This document shows positions 42,766 through 51,648 of a stretch of DNA of 64,000 nt, one piece after another; the stretch's first letter is position 1, and the number at the start of each line of letters is the position of its first letter. Both the position numbers and the translations under genes were made by a program. The DNA is taken from assembly GCF_014648855.1 (NCBI RefSeq), contig NZ_BMRX01000020.1, positions 1 through 64,000 on the forward strand, given 5' to 3'. This stretch comes from Streptomyces parvulus. Its GTDB lineage: Bacteria; Actinomycetota; Actinomycetes; Streptomycetales; Streptomycetaceae. The notes under the pieces are model-generated. The model had not been told where the DNA came from and searched no databases. It saw nothing but the letters and a program-made list of their open reading frames with translations.

Positions 42766-45201
42766 TCACTCCGGCAGGCCGGACGGGTCGGTCGCCCACC
42801 GCGTGTCCGGCCGGTCCACCAGCCCGAAGGCGAGCGTGCCGCCGCGCAGCGTCAGCGGCGGACCGGCCCACGAGGCGTCGTGCGCGCGCCCGTTCAGGCG
42901 TACGGACTCCACGTACCGGTGGGCGGCGCCGGCGGCCGGTGCCGTGATGGTGATGCCGGTGCCGTGCGGCCGGTCCAGCACCGCCCGCTCGAACACCGGG
43001 GCGCCCAGCAGCAGGTCCGCGCTGCCCGGGGTGCGCGGGTACAGCCCCAGACAGGCGAAGACGTACCAGGCCGACATGGTGCCCAGGTCGTCGTTGCCCG
43101 GCAGGCCGGACGGCCCCGTGCCGTACACGGTGTCCACGATCTGCGCCACCGTCGCCTGCGTCTTCCACGGCTGCCCGAGCGCGTTGTACAGCCACGGGGC
43201 GTGGATGCCGGGCTCGTTGGTCGGGTCGTAGCGCAACGGATCTCCGCCCCGCACCGACCAGGAGCCGTCCGGCTTGTGGAAGAACCCGTCCAGCCGGGCC
43301 GCCGCGGCCTCCCGGCCGCCCATCGCCGCCGCCAGCCCCCGCACGTCCTGGGGGACCATCCACGTGTACGTGGCGCTGGTGCCCTGCGCGAAGCCGGTGC
43401 CGGTGGCCGGGTCGAAGGGCGTCACCCAGGAGCCGTCCAGGTCGCGGGCCTGCACGTAGCCGCCGCCGGGGGTCGCGTCCGGGTTGAAGACGTTGCGCCA
43501 CCAGCCGGCCCGGTCGGCGAAGGCCTCGGCCTCCTCCTCGCGGCCCAGCAGCCGCGCCCACTCGGCGAGCGCCGAGTCGGCCACCGCGTCCTCCAGTGTC
43601 TCGGCGGCGCCGCCCCAGCAGTGGCAGGCGTCCTGGGCGGCGTAGTGCGAGGCGAGGTACTGCTCCAGGTTGGGCCGCTGGCCCTCGCACTGCCCGGGGC
43701 AGCCGGCGTCGGACAGGCCGTCGGGGTGCGGCACCGTCGCCTGGCGCACCAGCGAGTCGAAGGCGCCCTCGTGGTCGAAGTTGCGCACCCCCATCGCGTA
43801 GAACGTGGCCAGGGTCGCCGCCGAGGGGTCGCCGGTCATCACGTGCGTCGCGCCGCTCACGTGCACCCAGCGGTCCCACACCCCGCCGTTCTGCCGGGCG
43901 AAGTTGTACAGCGACTGGGCGAAGTCCCCGGCCACCGTGGGTTTGAGCAGCGCCAGGAGCTGGACGTGGGCCCGGTACTGGTCCCAGCCGGAGAAGTTGC
44001 CGTACTGCGCCCGCTGCCCCCGCGACAGACGGTGGACGGCCCGGTCCATGCCGACGTACCGGCCGTCGGCGTCGCTGATCAGGTTGGGCTGCATGAAGGA
44101 GTGGTAGAGCGCGGTGTAGAAGGCGGTCCGGCGCTCCGGCGTACCCCCCTGCACCCGTACGGCGTCGAGTTCGCGGTCCCAGGCCCGGGCGCCGGCCCGC
44201 GCCACCTGGTCGACACTCGCGCGCGGCGGGATCTCGTCGCGCAGGTTGGCCTCGGCGCCCGCGCGGCTGACGTAGGAGATGCCGATCCGCATGCGGACAT
44301 CGTTGTCGGACGAGGTGTCGAAGCCGACCCAGCCGCCGGAGCCCCGGCCCGCGCGGTCGGCGCCGGTCGCGTAGCCCTCGCCGCCGGACGCGGTCGTCGA
44401 GCCGGGGGAGAGGGTGGCGTCCTTCCAGGTGCCGATCTCGGAGAAGGCGCGGTCGAAGGAGGCGCTGAAGTACAGCTTGTAGTAGCTCTTGCGGTTGTTC
44501 TCCCCGCCGTTGGCCCGGCGGCCGCAGAAGGCGCCCGTGTGCACCCAGCCGGACACCGTGCGGTGGGCCGCGTCGATGTCGAAGTGCGCGTTCTCGCTGC
44601 CGTTGAGCGAGTTGGAGACGCGGAAGAGCAGGTTGGCGGGCTTGTCCGCCGGGAACGTGAAGTCGGCGACGCCCGACCGCTCGCCGACGGCCAGGTCGGC
44701 GGCGGCTCCGGAGGCGAGGCCGACGGTGTAGCGGCCGGGGGTGGCCCTCTCGTCGGCGTGGCTGAAGTCCGAGGCGTAGACCTGGTCCTTGGTGTCGGCC
44801 GACGGCGAGGTGGCCACGTCCCCGACGAACGGCATGACGGGGACGTCGCCGGCCGCGCCGGGGTGGCAGCCCGCACCGTTGACGTGCGTCAGGCTGAGGC
44901 CGCGCATCCGGGTGGCGTCGTACGAGTAGCCGTTGGCGGCGGCCGTGTTGGTCTGGTCGCCGGTGGTGCTCGTCGGCGACCAGGCGATCATGCCGAAGGG
45001 AAGGGTGGCGCCGGGGTAGGTGTTGCCGCCGTTCGCCGAGCCGATCAGGGGGTCGACGAGCGAGGAGGGCGCAACGCCCGCCTGGTCCGCCGACGCGCCG
45101 GCCGGCGGCGGTGCGGCTCCGACGGCGAGGGCGGTGGTGATCAGTGCGGTGGCCGTCCGGGTGCCGAGACGTCTCAGCGTGCGTACGCCATGACGACGCA
45201 T
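42766..45201 (-). CDS. secreted GH92 alpha-mannosidase
   Basis: This is an 811-aa precursor. The signal peptide is about residues 1-37 (TATALITTALAVGAAPPPAG, ending ASA). The N-terminal beta-sandwich (about 50-290; VDPLIGSANGGNTYPGATLP, FGMIAWSPT) is followed by the (alpha/alpha)6 catalytic domain with FYTALYHSFMQPNLIS, NFSGWDQYRAHVQLLAL, GCPGQCEGQRP, CHCWGGAAETLEDAVADS and GNDDLGTMSAWYVF. GH92 enzymes are Ca2+-dependent inverting exo-alpha-mannosidases acting on N-glycans or fungal mannans. The ATG at 45201 has AAAGGAG upstream. The neighbouring protease suggests glycoprotein degradation. Confidence 0.95.
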   Translation of the reverse strand: MRRHGVRTLRRLGTRTATALITTALAVGAAPPPAGASADQAGVAPSSLVDPLIGSANGGNTYPGATLPFGMIAWSPTSTTGDQTNTAAANGYSYDATRMRGLSLTHVNGAGCHPGAAGDVPVMPFVGDVATSPSADTKDQVYASDFSHADERATPGRYTVGLASGAAADLAVGERSGVADFTFPADKPANLLFRVSNSLNGSENAHFDIDAAHRTVSGWVHTGAFCGRRANGGENNRKSYYKLYFSASFDRAFSEIGTWKDATLSPGSTTASGGEGYATGADRAGRGSGGWVGFDTSSDNDVRMRIGISYVSRAGAEANLRDEIPPRASVDQVARAGARAWDRELDAVRVQGGTPERRTAFYTALYHSFMQPNLISDADGRYVGMDRAVHRLSRGQRAQYGNFSGWDQYRAHVQLLALLKPTVAGDFAQSLYNFARQNGGVWDRWVHVSGATHVMTGDPSAATLATFYAMGVRNFDHEGAFDSLVRQATVPHPDGLSDAGCPGQCEGQRPNLEQYLASHYAAQDACHCWGGAAETLEDAVADSALAEWARLLGREEEAEAFADRAGWWRNVFNPDATPGGGYVQARDLDGSWVTPFDPATGTGFAQGTSATYTWMVPQDVRGLAAAMGGREAAAARLDGFFHKPDGSWSVRGGDPLRYDPTNEPGIHAPWLYNALGQPWKTQATVAQIVDTVYGTGPSGLPGNDDLGTMSAWYVFACLGLYPRTPGSADLLLGAPVFERAVLDRPHGTGITITAPAAGAAHRYVESVRLNGRAHDASWAGPPLTLRGGTLAFGLVDRPDTRWATDPSGLPE

Positions 45202-45433
45202 CTGGAGGTCTCCTTTCGGGTGGGGGACAGGAGGCCCGTTCGCACCGCGGGGGACCGGGCGGCACGGGACGATCTTCGGGCGGGGCACAGGCTAGGAGAC
45301 CTCGCCGGGCGGCGGAAGGGGCCCGGGGGACGGCGGGTCGACGCGGAGGTGAACGCTGCCGGCCGGCTGCGGCCGGGGGGAGGACGCGCCTGAGTCCGAT
45401 GCCGCCGCCGTCACACCCACCCGACCGCGGACA

Positions 45434-45477
45434 GCACCGGGCCGGCCACCCCCGACGGGGAGCGGCCGGCCCGGTGC
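45434..45477 (-). terminator. strong terminator after the secreted-protein gene
   Basis: A 14-bp perfect inverted repeat (GCACCGGGCCGGCC with GGCCGGCCCGGTGC) around 16 nt, 6 bp past the stop at 45484, separating it from the GH92 gene. Confidence 0.85.
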
Positions 45478-45483
45478 CCCCCG

Positions 45484-45933
45484 TCAGTACCAGCCGGTCT
45501 GGGCCCAGACGTGGCCGTCGCAGGTGAGCAGGGCCCGGGAGACCCGGCCGTTCAGGTTGTTGCCGATCTTCGAGTACGCGTAGTCGATCCCCGGGTCGAC
45601 GGTCTCCGAGACCCAGCCGTCGGCCCGTCCGGCGCCGGAGTCCGAGCGCTCCAGCACGGCGGCGCAGTTGGCGCGCGAGTTCTCGATCCGGGCGAAGGAA
45701 CCGCAGCTCGCGGAGTAGAAGTACTTCAGCGCCATCCCCTCCGCGTACCGGGTGGCGCCGACCTGCCGGAAGGTCCCCGCGCAGCTGGACACCGTCGGGT
45801 ACTGCCCCTCCATGCCGTACGCGCCGTAGTTCCCGCCGGAGTACGGCGCGGCCTGGGCCGGCAGGGCGGACAGCGCCAGGGCGGCGGCGGCACCTCCGGC
45901 GGCCAGCAGTGTCGTGAGTGATCGTCGGCTCAT
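45484..45933 (-). CDS. small secreted protein of unknown function
   Basis: This is a 149-aa precursor. The signal peptide is about residues 1-28 (SRRSLTTLLAAGGAAAALAL, then SALPAQAA). The mature protein contains four cysteines (SSCAGTF, SASCGSFA, ANCAAVL, LTCDGHVW) that could form two disulfides, and aromatic strands such as ALKYFYSASCG. It could be a small beta-barrel, perhaps an inhibitor or wall-associated protein. The ATG follows GAGGGGC. Its upstream region carries copy B of the 24-bp motif shared with the SH3-like gene at 38195, so the two probably respond to the same regulator. Confidence 0.8.
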   Translation of the reverse strand: MSRRSLTTLLAAGGAAAALALSALPAQAAPYSGGNYGAYGMEGQYPTVSSCAGTFRQVGATRYAEGMALKYFYSASCGSFARIENSRANCAAVLERSDSGAGRADGWVSETVDPGIDYAYSKIGNNLNGRVSRALLTCDGHVWAQTGWY

Positions 45934-46005
45934 GAGCCCCTCGTCTCCGTGTCGGCCGTGACTGTGTCGGCGGTGAGCCGGACCGGCGGCCACCCCCCGT
46001 CGGCG

Positions 46006-46054
46006 ACGCTATGCGGGCCCCGGAGAACCCGGTACCTGAGAGGTCTCAGGGCGG
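46006..46054 (-). promoter_or_regulatory. promoter with 24-bp shared inverted-repeat motif, copy B
   Basis: On the minus strand CCGCCCTGAGACCTCTCAGG with its flank occupies 46054-46031; TAGCGT (46011-46006) follows after 19 nt as -10. Motif, orientation and spacing match copy A at 38251-38299. The dyad core is CCTGA-N6-TCAGG. Confidence 0.65.
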
Positions 46055-46144
46055 TGCGGATCCCTCCGCCCCGGTTGGCCGCGCGCGGACGGGGCACTCA
46101 GTGCTGCGGCGTGCGGTGACGGCAACCGGAGACTGGAGGCACTC

Positions 46145-46651
46145 GTGGCGGTGCGGCATCGGCTGATCGAGGCGACCCCGCAGGCGGTGTGGGACGTCCT
46201 CGCGGACGGCGACCTGTACGTGGAGTGGGTGGTGGGCCCCTCGGACTCCACCCCCGACGCCGGACACTGGCCGGAGGTCGGCGCCACCATCGCCTACGAG
46301 GTGCGGCTGGGCCCGCTGCGGCTGAGCAACGAGTCCGTCGTCCGGCACAAGGTCGACGGCCGCCTGCTGGAGATCGAGGCGAAGGCGGGCCGGCTCGGCA
46401 CCGCCCGGATCTCCGTCGAACTGCGCCCGTGGGGCGAGCAGTGCCTGGTCATCGTGGACGAGCACCCGCTGCGCGGCCCCGGCGGCCTGCTGCACAACAC
46501 GGCCGTCGAGGCACTGATCCAGGTACGGCACCGCGCGATGCTGGCCCGGCTGGCCCACCTGTGCGAGTCCCGGGCCGGCGGGAGCCGCCGCCCCGGCCAC
46601 TCCGAGGGGGCCGGATCCGTGTCGTACCGTCCGGGAGCCGGCCATGCCTGA
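46145..46651 (+). CDS. SRPBCC (START-like) family protein
   Basis: This 168-aa protein has the helix-grip fold: VRHRLIEATPQAVWDVLADG, YVEWVVGPSDST, IAYEVRLGPLRLSNESVVRH and CLVIVDEHPLRGPG. Such proteins bind hydrophobic ligands or act as cyclases/aromatases. The GTG start follows TGGAGG. Its 3' end overlaps the next oxidoreductase gene by 8 bp, so it probably supplies or protects the ligand of that enzyme. Confidence 0.88.
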   Translation: MAVRHRLIEATPQAVWDVLADGDLYVEWVVGPSDSTPDAGHWPEVGATIAYEVRLGPLRLSNESVVRHKVDGRLLEIEAKAGRLGTARISVELRPWGEQCLVIVDEHPLRGPGGLLHNTAVEALIQVRHRAMLARLAHLCESRAGGSRRPGHSEGAGSVSYRPGAGHA

Positions 46652-48263
46652 CGCCGTCGTCATCGGGGCCGGCCCCAACGGACTCGTCGCCGCCAACCTG
46701 CTGGCCGACGCCGGCTGGAGCGTGCGGGTCCTGGAGGAGCAGCCCGAGCCGGGCGGCGCGGTGCGCCACGACTCGGGTGTGGCCCCCGGCTTCGTCAGCG
46801 ACCTGTTCAGCTCCTTCTACCCGCTCGCCGCGGCCTCCCCGGTGCTCGCGGCCATGCGGCTGGAGGACCACGGACTGCGCTGGGCCCACGCGCCCCACGT
46901 GCTCGCCCACCCGCTCGGCGACGGCCGGTGCGCCGTCCTCGACCGCGACCTCGCCGTCACCGCCGCCTCCCTGGACGCCTTCGCGCCCGGGGACGGCGCC
47001 GCCTGGCAACGGCTGCACGCGGTGTGGGACCGCTACCGGGCCGACATCCTCGGCGCCCTGTTCACCCCCTTCCCGCCGGTCCGCGCCGCCGCCCGGCTGG
47101 CGCTGCGGCTGCGCGGCGGGGGCGGACTGCGGCTGGCCCGGACCCTGGTCCTGCCCGTGCGGCGCATGGGCGCGGAGGAGTTCCGGGGGGAGGGCGGCCG
47201 GCTGCTCCTGGCCGGCAACGCCCTGCACGCCGACCTCGCCCCCGAGGCCGCCGGCAGCGGTGGCTTCGGCTGGCTGATGTCGATGCTCGGGCAGACCTAC
47301 GGCTTCCCCGTCCCCGTCGGCGGCTCCGGCGCCCTCACCGCGGCGCTCGTCCACCGGTTGCGCGCCCGCGGCGCCACCCTGAGCTGCGGGGAGCGGGTCG
47401 AGAGCGTCGTCGTCCGCGACCGGCGCGCGGTCGGCGTCCGCACGGCGGGCGGGGAACTGGTCCCCGCGCACCGCGCCGTCCTCGCCGACGTGTCCGTGCC
47501 CGCGCTCTACGGCGGCCTGGTCGCCCCCGAGGACCTTCCCGACCAGGTACTGGCCGATCTGCGGCGCTTCCAGTGGGACTTCGCCACCTTCAAGGTGGAC
47601 TGGGCGCTGGACGGGCCGGTGCCCTGGCGCTCGGCGGACGCGGCCGGCGCGGGGACCGTACACCTGGCCGACGGCGTCGACGAACTGACCCGGTTCGCCG
47701 CGCAGATCGCCATGGGCCGCGTCCCCGACCGCCCGTTCTCGCTGTTCGGCCAGATGACGACCGCCGACCCGACCCGCTCGCCGCGCGGCACGGAGTCCGC
47801 CTGGGCCTACACCCACGTCCCCCACGACGTCCGGGGCGACGCGGGCGAGGAGGGCATCACCGGGAGCTGGGACGCCGGGGAGCGGGAGCTGATGGCCGAC
47901 CGGGTCGAGCGCCAGGTGGAGCGCTTCGCCCCCGGCTTCCGCGCCCTGGTGCGGGCCCGCCGCGTCCTCGCCCCGCCGACGCTGCAGAACCTGGACGCCA
48001 ACCTGACGGGCGGCGCCATCAACGGCGGCACCGCCGCCCTGCACCAGCAGCTCGTCTTCCGCCCGGTGCCCGGCACCGGGCGGCCGGAGACCCCCGTCGC
48101 CGGGCTCTACCTCGCCTCCGCCGCCGCCCACCCCGGCGGCGGAGTCCACGGCGCGCCCGGCGCCAACGCCGCGCGCGCCGCGCTGCGCCGCCACCGCCGG
48201 GCGGGCCTCACCCGGGCCCAACGGGCACTGGCCCGCCGCGACCGGACCGGCGACAGACGGTGA
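46644..48263 (+). CDS. FAD-dependent oxidoreductase, phytoene-desaturase/CrtI-like
   Basis: This is a 539-aa protein. The dinucleotide-binding motif is AVVIGAGPNGLVAANLLADA and the second flavin segment GGSGALTAALVHRLRARGAT. The C-terminal FAD segment is YLASAAAHPGGGVHGAPGAN, typical of carotenoid desaturases and isomerases. The central region (FQWDFATFKVDWALDGPVPW) fits the actinobacterial group annotated NAD(P)/FAD-dependent oxidoreductase rather than a genuine crt cluster; no crtB or crtE is present. It is translationally coupled to the SRPBCC gene and followed after 34 bp by an SDR gene. It is likely an operon processing a hydrophobic metabolite. Confidence 0.88.
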   Translation: MPDAVVIGAGPNGLVAANLLADAGWSVRVLEEQPEPGGAVRHDSGVAPGFVSDLFSSFYPLAAASPVLAAMRLEDHGLRWAHAPHVLAHPLGDGRCAVLDRDLAVTAASLDAFAPGDGAAWQRLHAVWDRYRADILGALFTPFPPVRAAARLALRLRGGGGLRLARTLVLPVRRMGAEEFRGEGGRLLLAGNALHADLAPEAAGSGGFGWLMSMLGQTYGFPVPVGGSGALTAALVHRLRARGATLSCGERVESVVVRDRRAVGVRTAGGELVPAHRAVLADVSVPALYGGLVAPEDLPDQVLADLRRFQWDFATFKVDWALDGPVPWRSADAAGAGTVHLADGVDELTRFAAQIAMGRVPDRPFSLFGQMTTADPTRSPRGTESAWAYTHVPHDVRGDAGEEGITGSWDAGERELMADRVERQVERFAPGFRALVRARRVLAPPTLQNLDANLTGGAINGGTAALHQQLVFRPVPGTGRPETPVAGLYLASAAAHPGGGVHGAPGANAARAALRRHRRAGLTRAQRALARRDRTGDRR

Positions 48264-48297
48264 CCGTCCGCGCAGTACCCGAGGAAAGGCACGACCG

Positions 48298-49179
48298 GTG
48301 ACAGACAGCCCCCTGCAGAACCGCACCGTCGTGGTGACGGGTGCCGCCCGCGGACTCGGCGCCGCCCTGGCCCACGCCTTTGCCCGCCGCGGCGCCAAGG
48401 TCGCCCTGCTCGGCCGCGAGAAGTCACGGCTGCGGGCGGTCGCGTCCGAGCTGCCCACCGAGGCGCTCGCCGTCGAGGCCGACGTCACCGACCCCGCCGC
48501 GCTCGCCGAGGCCGCGGGCGCGGTGCGCCGGGGCCTCGGCCCGCCCTCGGTCGTGGTGGCCAACGCCGGGATCGCGGAGGGCGGACCGTTCGTCACCTCG
48601 GACCCCGCCCTGTGGCGCCGCGTCGTCGACGTCAACCTGACCGGCAGCGCCCACACGGCCCGCGCCTTCCTGCCGGACCTGCTGCGCACCGCCGGCTACC
48701 ACCTCCAGATCGCCTCGCTCGCCTCGCTGGGCGCCGCCCCCATGATGAGCGCCTACTGCGCCTCCAAGGCCGGCGTCGAGGCCTTCAACCACTCGCTGCG
48801 CGCCGAGGTGGCCCACCACGGCGTCGCCGTGGGCATCGCCTACCTCAACTGGATCGACACCGACATGATCCGGGACGCCGACCAGCACCCGGTCCTGCGG
48901 GAACTGCGCGCGCACATGCCCCCGCCCGCCCGCCGCACCTTCCCGGCCCAGGAGGTCGCCGCCCGGCTGGTGCGGGCCGCGGAGCGCCGCCGTACCGCCG
49001 TCTACGTGCCGGGCTGGCTGCGCCTGGCGCAACTGGGCCGCACCACCCTGCCGCCGGTCGTCCTGCGGCTGTCCCGCCACGAGCTGCCCCGCCTGGAGGC
49101 CGAGGGGCCCCTGCGGCCCACCGGCCCGCTCGGCGCGGGCGGCCTGGCCGACCGGGACGGGCCGGAGCCGGGCGCGTAG
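48298..49179 (+). CDS. SDR-family oxidoreductase
   Basis: This is a 293-aa short-chain dehydrogenase. VTGAARGLGAALAHAF is the cofactor motif, with NAGIAEGGPF and the catalytic Ser-Tyr-Lys in IASLASLGAAPMMSAYCASK. The C-terminal extension (about 235-293) includes VYVPGWLRLAQLGR, a possible membrane-associating segment seen in SDRs acting on lipids or sterols. GTG start after GAGGAAAGG. It is the third gene of the SRPBCC-FAD-SDR run. Confidence 0.9.
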   Translation: MTDSPLQNRTVVVTGAARGLGAALAHAFARRGAKVALLGREKSRLRAVASELPTEALAVEADVTDPAALAEAAGAVRRGLGPPSVVVANAGIAEGGPFVTSDPALWRRVVDVNLTGSAHTARAFLPDLLRTAGYHLQIASLASLGAAPMMSAYCASKAGVEAFNHSLRAEVAHHGVAVGIAYLNWIDTDMIRDADQHPVLRELRAHMPPPARRTFPAQEVAARLVRAAERRRTAVYVPGWLRLAQLGRTTLPPVVLRLSRHELPRLEAEGPLRPTGPLGAGGLADRDGPEPGA

Positions 49180-49221
49180 TCCACCGGGCCGGAACACCGG
49201 TCCCGCTGCCGAGAGGACGGC

Positions 49222-49710
49222 ATGCAGACCTTTCTCCCCTTCCCCGGCTTCCGGGAGTCGGCGCTCGCGCTGGACCGCCGCCGGCTGGGCAAGCAGCGCG
49301 TCGAGGCGCTCCAGGTGCTGCGCGGCCTGACCGTGCCCGGCTACGGCTGGCGCCGGCACCCGGCGGTGCGCATGTGGGCCGGCTACGAGGAGGCACTGGT
49401 GCGGTACGGCCTGGAGGTCTGCCGGGTCTGGCGCGACCAGGGGCACCAGGACAGCTGCGCCGCCTCGCTCGTCGCCGGCCTCGCCACCCTCCGTCCGCAC
49501 GAGCCCGTACGGGACCAGGCCGCCCTGGCCCGCGCCGGGGAGCTGCCGCCGTGGCTAGGCGACGAGGCCTTCCACCGCAGCCACCGTTCGGCGCTGCTGC
49601 GCAAGGACCCCGAGGCCTACGGCGGGCTGTTTACCGGCGTACCGGACGACCTGCCCTACGTGTGGCCGTCCTCGGACCGGCCGGGGGACGGGCCGGCGGG
49701 CGGCGCCTAG
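49222..49710 (+). CDS. MSMEG_6728-family protein (pyrimidine-dimer-DNA-glycosylase-like)
   Basis: This is a 162-aa protein. The N-terminus MQTFLPFPGFRESALALDRR, LGKQRVEALQVLRGL and later WLGDEAFHRSHRSALLRKDP plus LPYVWPSS match the actinobacterial MSMEG_6728 family. This family is related to the T4-endonuclease-V-type pyrimidine dimer glycosylases. The arrangement RRLGKQR resembles the DNA-lesion-binding N-terminus of that group. Enzymatic activity is inferred only. It follows the SDR gene by 42 bp on the same strand, with its own GAGAGGAC ribosome binding site. Confidence 0.82.
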   Translation: MQTFLPFPGFRESALALDRRRLGKQRVEALQVLRGLTVPGYGWRRHPAVRMWAGYEEALVRYGLEVCRVWRDQGHQDSCAASLVAGLATLRPHEPVRDQAALARAGELPPWLGDEAFHRSHRSALLRKDPEAYGGLFTGVPDDLPYVWPSSDRPGDGPAGGA

Positions 49711-49724
49711 CCGGTCACCGGCGG

Positions 49725-50468
49725 TCAGGAACTCCGGGTGCCGAGTCCCTTGAGGTCGACGGTCTCGCCGGCCGGCGGCTGTTCGGGCTTCACGGGCTCG
49801 CCGTATTCGCTGAAGGTGACGCTGCCCGGGTTCTCGCCGCCCTCGGTGGTGGTCCTCAGGATGTAGGGCTCGCCCTCCGTGGCCACGTACATGGCGAGCG
49901 TCTCGCCGCCGTCGCCCTTCTTGGTGAGCTTGAGGGCCTTCTCGCCGTCCACCTCGGACGTCTCGCCGCGCTCCATGCCCCGGCGCTCGGACTTGTCCTC
50001 GTCCATGGCCGCGATGAAGCCCTGCTTGTCGCAGACACCGGCCGTGGTGGCGTCGTTGCCGGGCATCCGCACCCACTTGTCCGCCAGCTCGGGCACCATC
50101 TCGCCCGCCTCGGACTGCTGCTTCAGGGCGTTCTCCCAGTACTGCCGGTCGCCGCGCAGGTAGAGGGTCGAGCCGGTGTGGCGGACCTCGGCCTCGGTGT
50201 CGCCGGCGCCGATGGTGCCCTCGCAGTTCTTCTCCCGGTCCACCGAGACGTCGATGGAGACCGTGCTGCCGTCCTCCTGGCGGGTGTCCCCCTTCACGTG
50301 CATCGACGCGGCCTTCCGGGTGGCCTCGACGGCCTTCGCCGCGACCGAGTCGGCGCTCTGCCCCTCGAAGGCCTTGCTCCCGTCACCGGAGTCGCCCCCG
50401 CAGCCGGCCAGGAGTGCTACGGAGGCGCTCGCGGCCACCACTGCGGTCGTCACTTTGCGGGTGCGCAC
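49725..50468 (-). CDS. lipoprotein, LolA/LppX-like fold
   Basis: This is a 247-aa precursor. The type II signal peptide ends in the lipobox LLAGCGGDSG, with Cys acylated. The mature part has FEGQSADSVAAKAVEATRKA, STLYLRGDRQYWENAL, KWVRMPGND and a central beta-rich half-barrel typical of LppX/LprAFG or LolA-like proteins that bind lipids between membrane and cell wall. The GTG start follows GGAAGGA. It is convergent with the MSMEG_6728-family gene (14 bp between) and divergent from the EamA gene. Function is unknown. Confidence 0.85.
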   Translation of the reverse strand: MRTRKVTTAVVAASASVALLAGCGGDSGDGSKAFEGQSADSVAAKAVEATRKAASMHVKGDTRQEDGSTVSIDVSVDREKNCEGTIGAGDTEAEVRHTGSTLYLRGDRQYWENALKQQSEAGEMVPELADKWVRMPGNDATTAGVCDKQGFIAAMDEDKSERRGMERGETSEVDGEKALKLTKKGDGGETLAMYVATEGEPYILRTTTEGGENPGSVTFSEYGEPVKPEQPPAGETVDLKGLGTRSS

Positions 50469-50685
50469 TGGCAGTTCCTTCCCGTATCTGTTCGAAACCG
50501 TCAAGTACCGTGCCCTACCGGCCCGTTGGTGCCGGACGCTCCGAATACCCCGATTTCCGCGTCCCGCACCCGGCGCGGGACGGCGACGCGCAGGCACCCG
50601 ACGGCCTACGGCGCCCGATTGGTCCCCGATACCGCCCCGGAAGTGGACCCCGTGCGAGACCGGCCGGCTTCCTAGCGTCGGGTCC

Positions 50686-51648
50686 ATGGACACCACCACC
50701 GCCCGCGGCTCCCTGCTCGCCGCACTCGCCTGCGTCCTCGTCGGCGGCTCCTTCACCGCCAACAGCCTCCTCGGCGACTACCCGTACGCGGGTGGCCAGT
50801 TCCTCCGCTACGGGCTGGCCTTCCTGTTGCTCCTCCCGCTCGCCGGGCCCGGCGCGACGGCCCGGCTGCGCGCGCTGGGCCCCGGCCCGTGGCTGCGCCT
50901 GGCGCTGCTGGCCGCCGTCGGCATGGTCGGCTTCAACCTGGCGGTCCTCGCCGCGGAACGCAGCGCGGAACCGGCCGTCCCCGGAGTGTTCGTGGGCTGC
51001 GCGCCCGTGCTGGTCGCCGTCCTCGTGCCGCTCCTCGACCGGCGCCGGCCGAAGCGGGCCGTGCTGTACGGGGCGTCGCTGGTGGCCGCCGGCGCCTTCA
51101 CGGTCCAGGGCTGGGGGCGCACCGACGGCGCGGGCGTCGCCTTCTCCGTCTGCGCGCTGCTGGGCGAGGTCGGGTTCGCCGTCCTGGCCGTGCCCGTCCT
51201 GCGGCCCCTGGGCCCGCGCTTGCTGTCCACCACGGTGTGCGGGATCGCGGCGCTCCAGTCGGCGGTGGCGGGCGTGCTCGCCGACGGCGCCGGCTGGCTG
51301 CGGGCGCCGGACGCGGTGGAGGCGGGCGCGCTGCTGTGGCAGGCGGCGGTGGTCACCGTCGTCGGATTCGTCTGCTGGTACATGGGCATGCAGCGGATCG
51401 GGGCGGAGCGCGCCACCCTGTTCTCCGGCCTCATCCCGGTCGCCGCGGCCTGCACCGCACCGCTGGCCGGCACCGGCTCCTACGGGGCCGCGCAGGCCGT
51501 CGGCAGCGCGCTGGTCTGCGCCGGTGTCGCGCTGGGATCGGGTGTGCCGCTCCCCTTCACCGGTCGGCGCGGTCCCCGTGCCCCGCGCGCGGAGGAGGAC
51601 CGGACAGGAGGTCAGAGGACCTTGGAGCGCTCCTCGGAGAAGCTGTAG
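50686..51648 (+). CDS. EamA/DMT-family exporter
   Basis: This is a 320-aa membrane protein with ten helices made of two EamA repeats (LLAALACVLVGGSFTANSLL; AVVTVVGFVCWYMGMQRIGA). It belongs to the drug/metabolite transporter superfamily of metabolite exporters. The ATG at 50686 is chosen; the frame is open upstream but lacks membrane segments. Its last 12 codons overlap the 3' end of the convergent MFS gene by 37 bp. Confidence 0.88.
   Translation: MDTTTARGSLLAALACVLVGGSFTANSLLGDYPYAGGQFLRYGLAFLLLLPLAGPGATARLRALGPGPWLRLALLAAVGMVGFNLAVLAAERSAEPAVPGVFVGCAPVLVAVLVPLLDRRRPKRAVLYGASLVAAGAFTVQGWGRTDGAGVAFSVCALLGEVGFAVLAVPVLRPLGPRLLSTTVCGIAALQSAVAGVLADGAGWLRAPDAVEAGALLWQAAVVTVVGFVCWYMGMQRIGAERATLFSGLIPVAAACTAPLAGTGSYGAAQAVGSALVCAGVALGSGVPLPFTGRRGPRAPRAEEDRTGGQRTLERSSEKL

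Noticed and set aside
41944..45393. 1149-codon plus-strand open frame
   Set aside because: Antisense to the GH92 and protease genes, both of which have intact catalytic motifs and signal peptides on the minus strand.
46644..48263. CrtI-like gene considered as part of a carotenoid cluster
   Set aside because: No crtB, crtE, crtY or crtU gene is in the neighbourhood and the protein resembles general actinobacterial FAD oxidoreductases more than genuine phytoene desaturases.
51621..51632. GGAGCGCTCC considered as another CebR/LacI box
   Set aside because: It lies in the overlapping coding ends of two transporter genes, lacks the outer TG/CA symmetry, and is not near a start codon.
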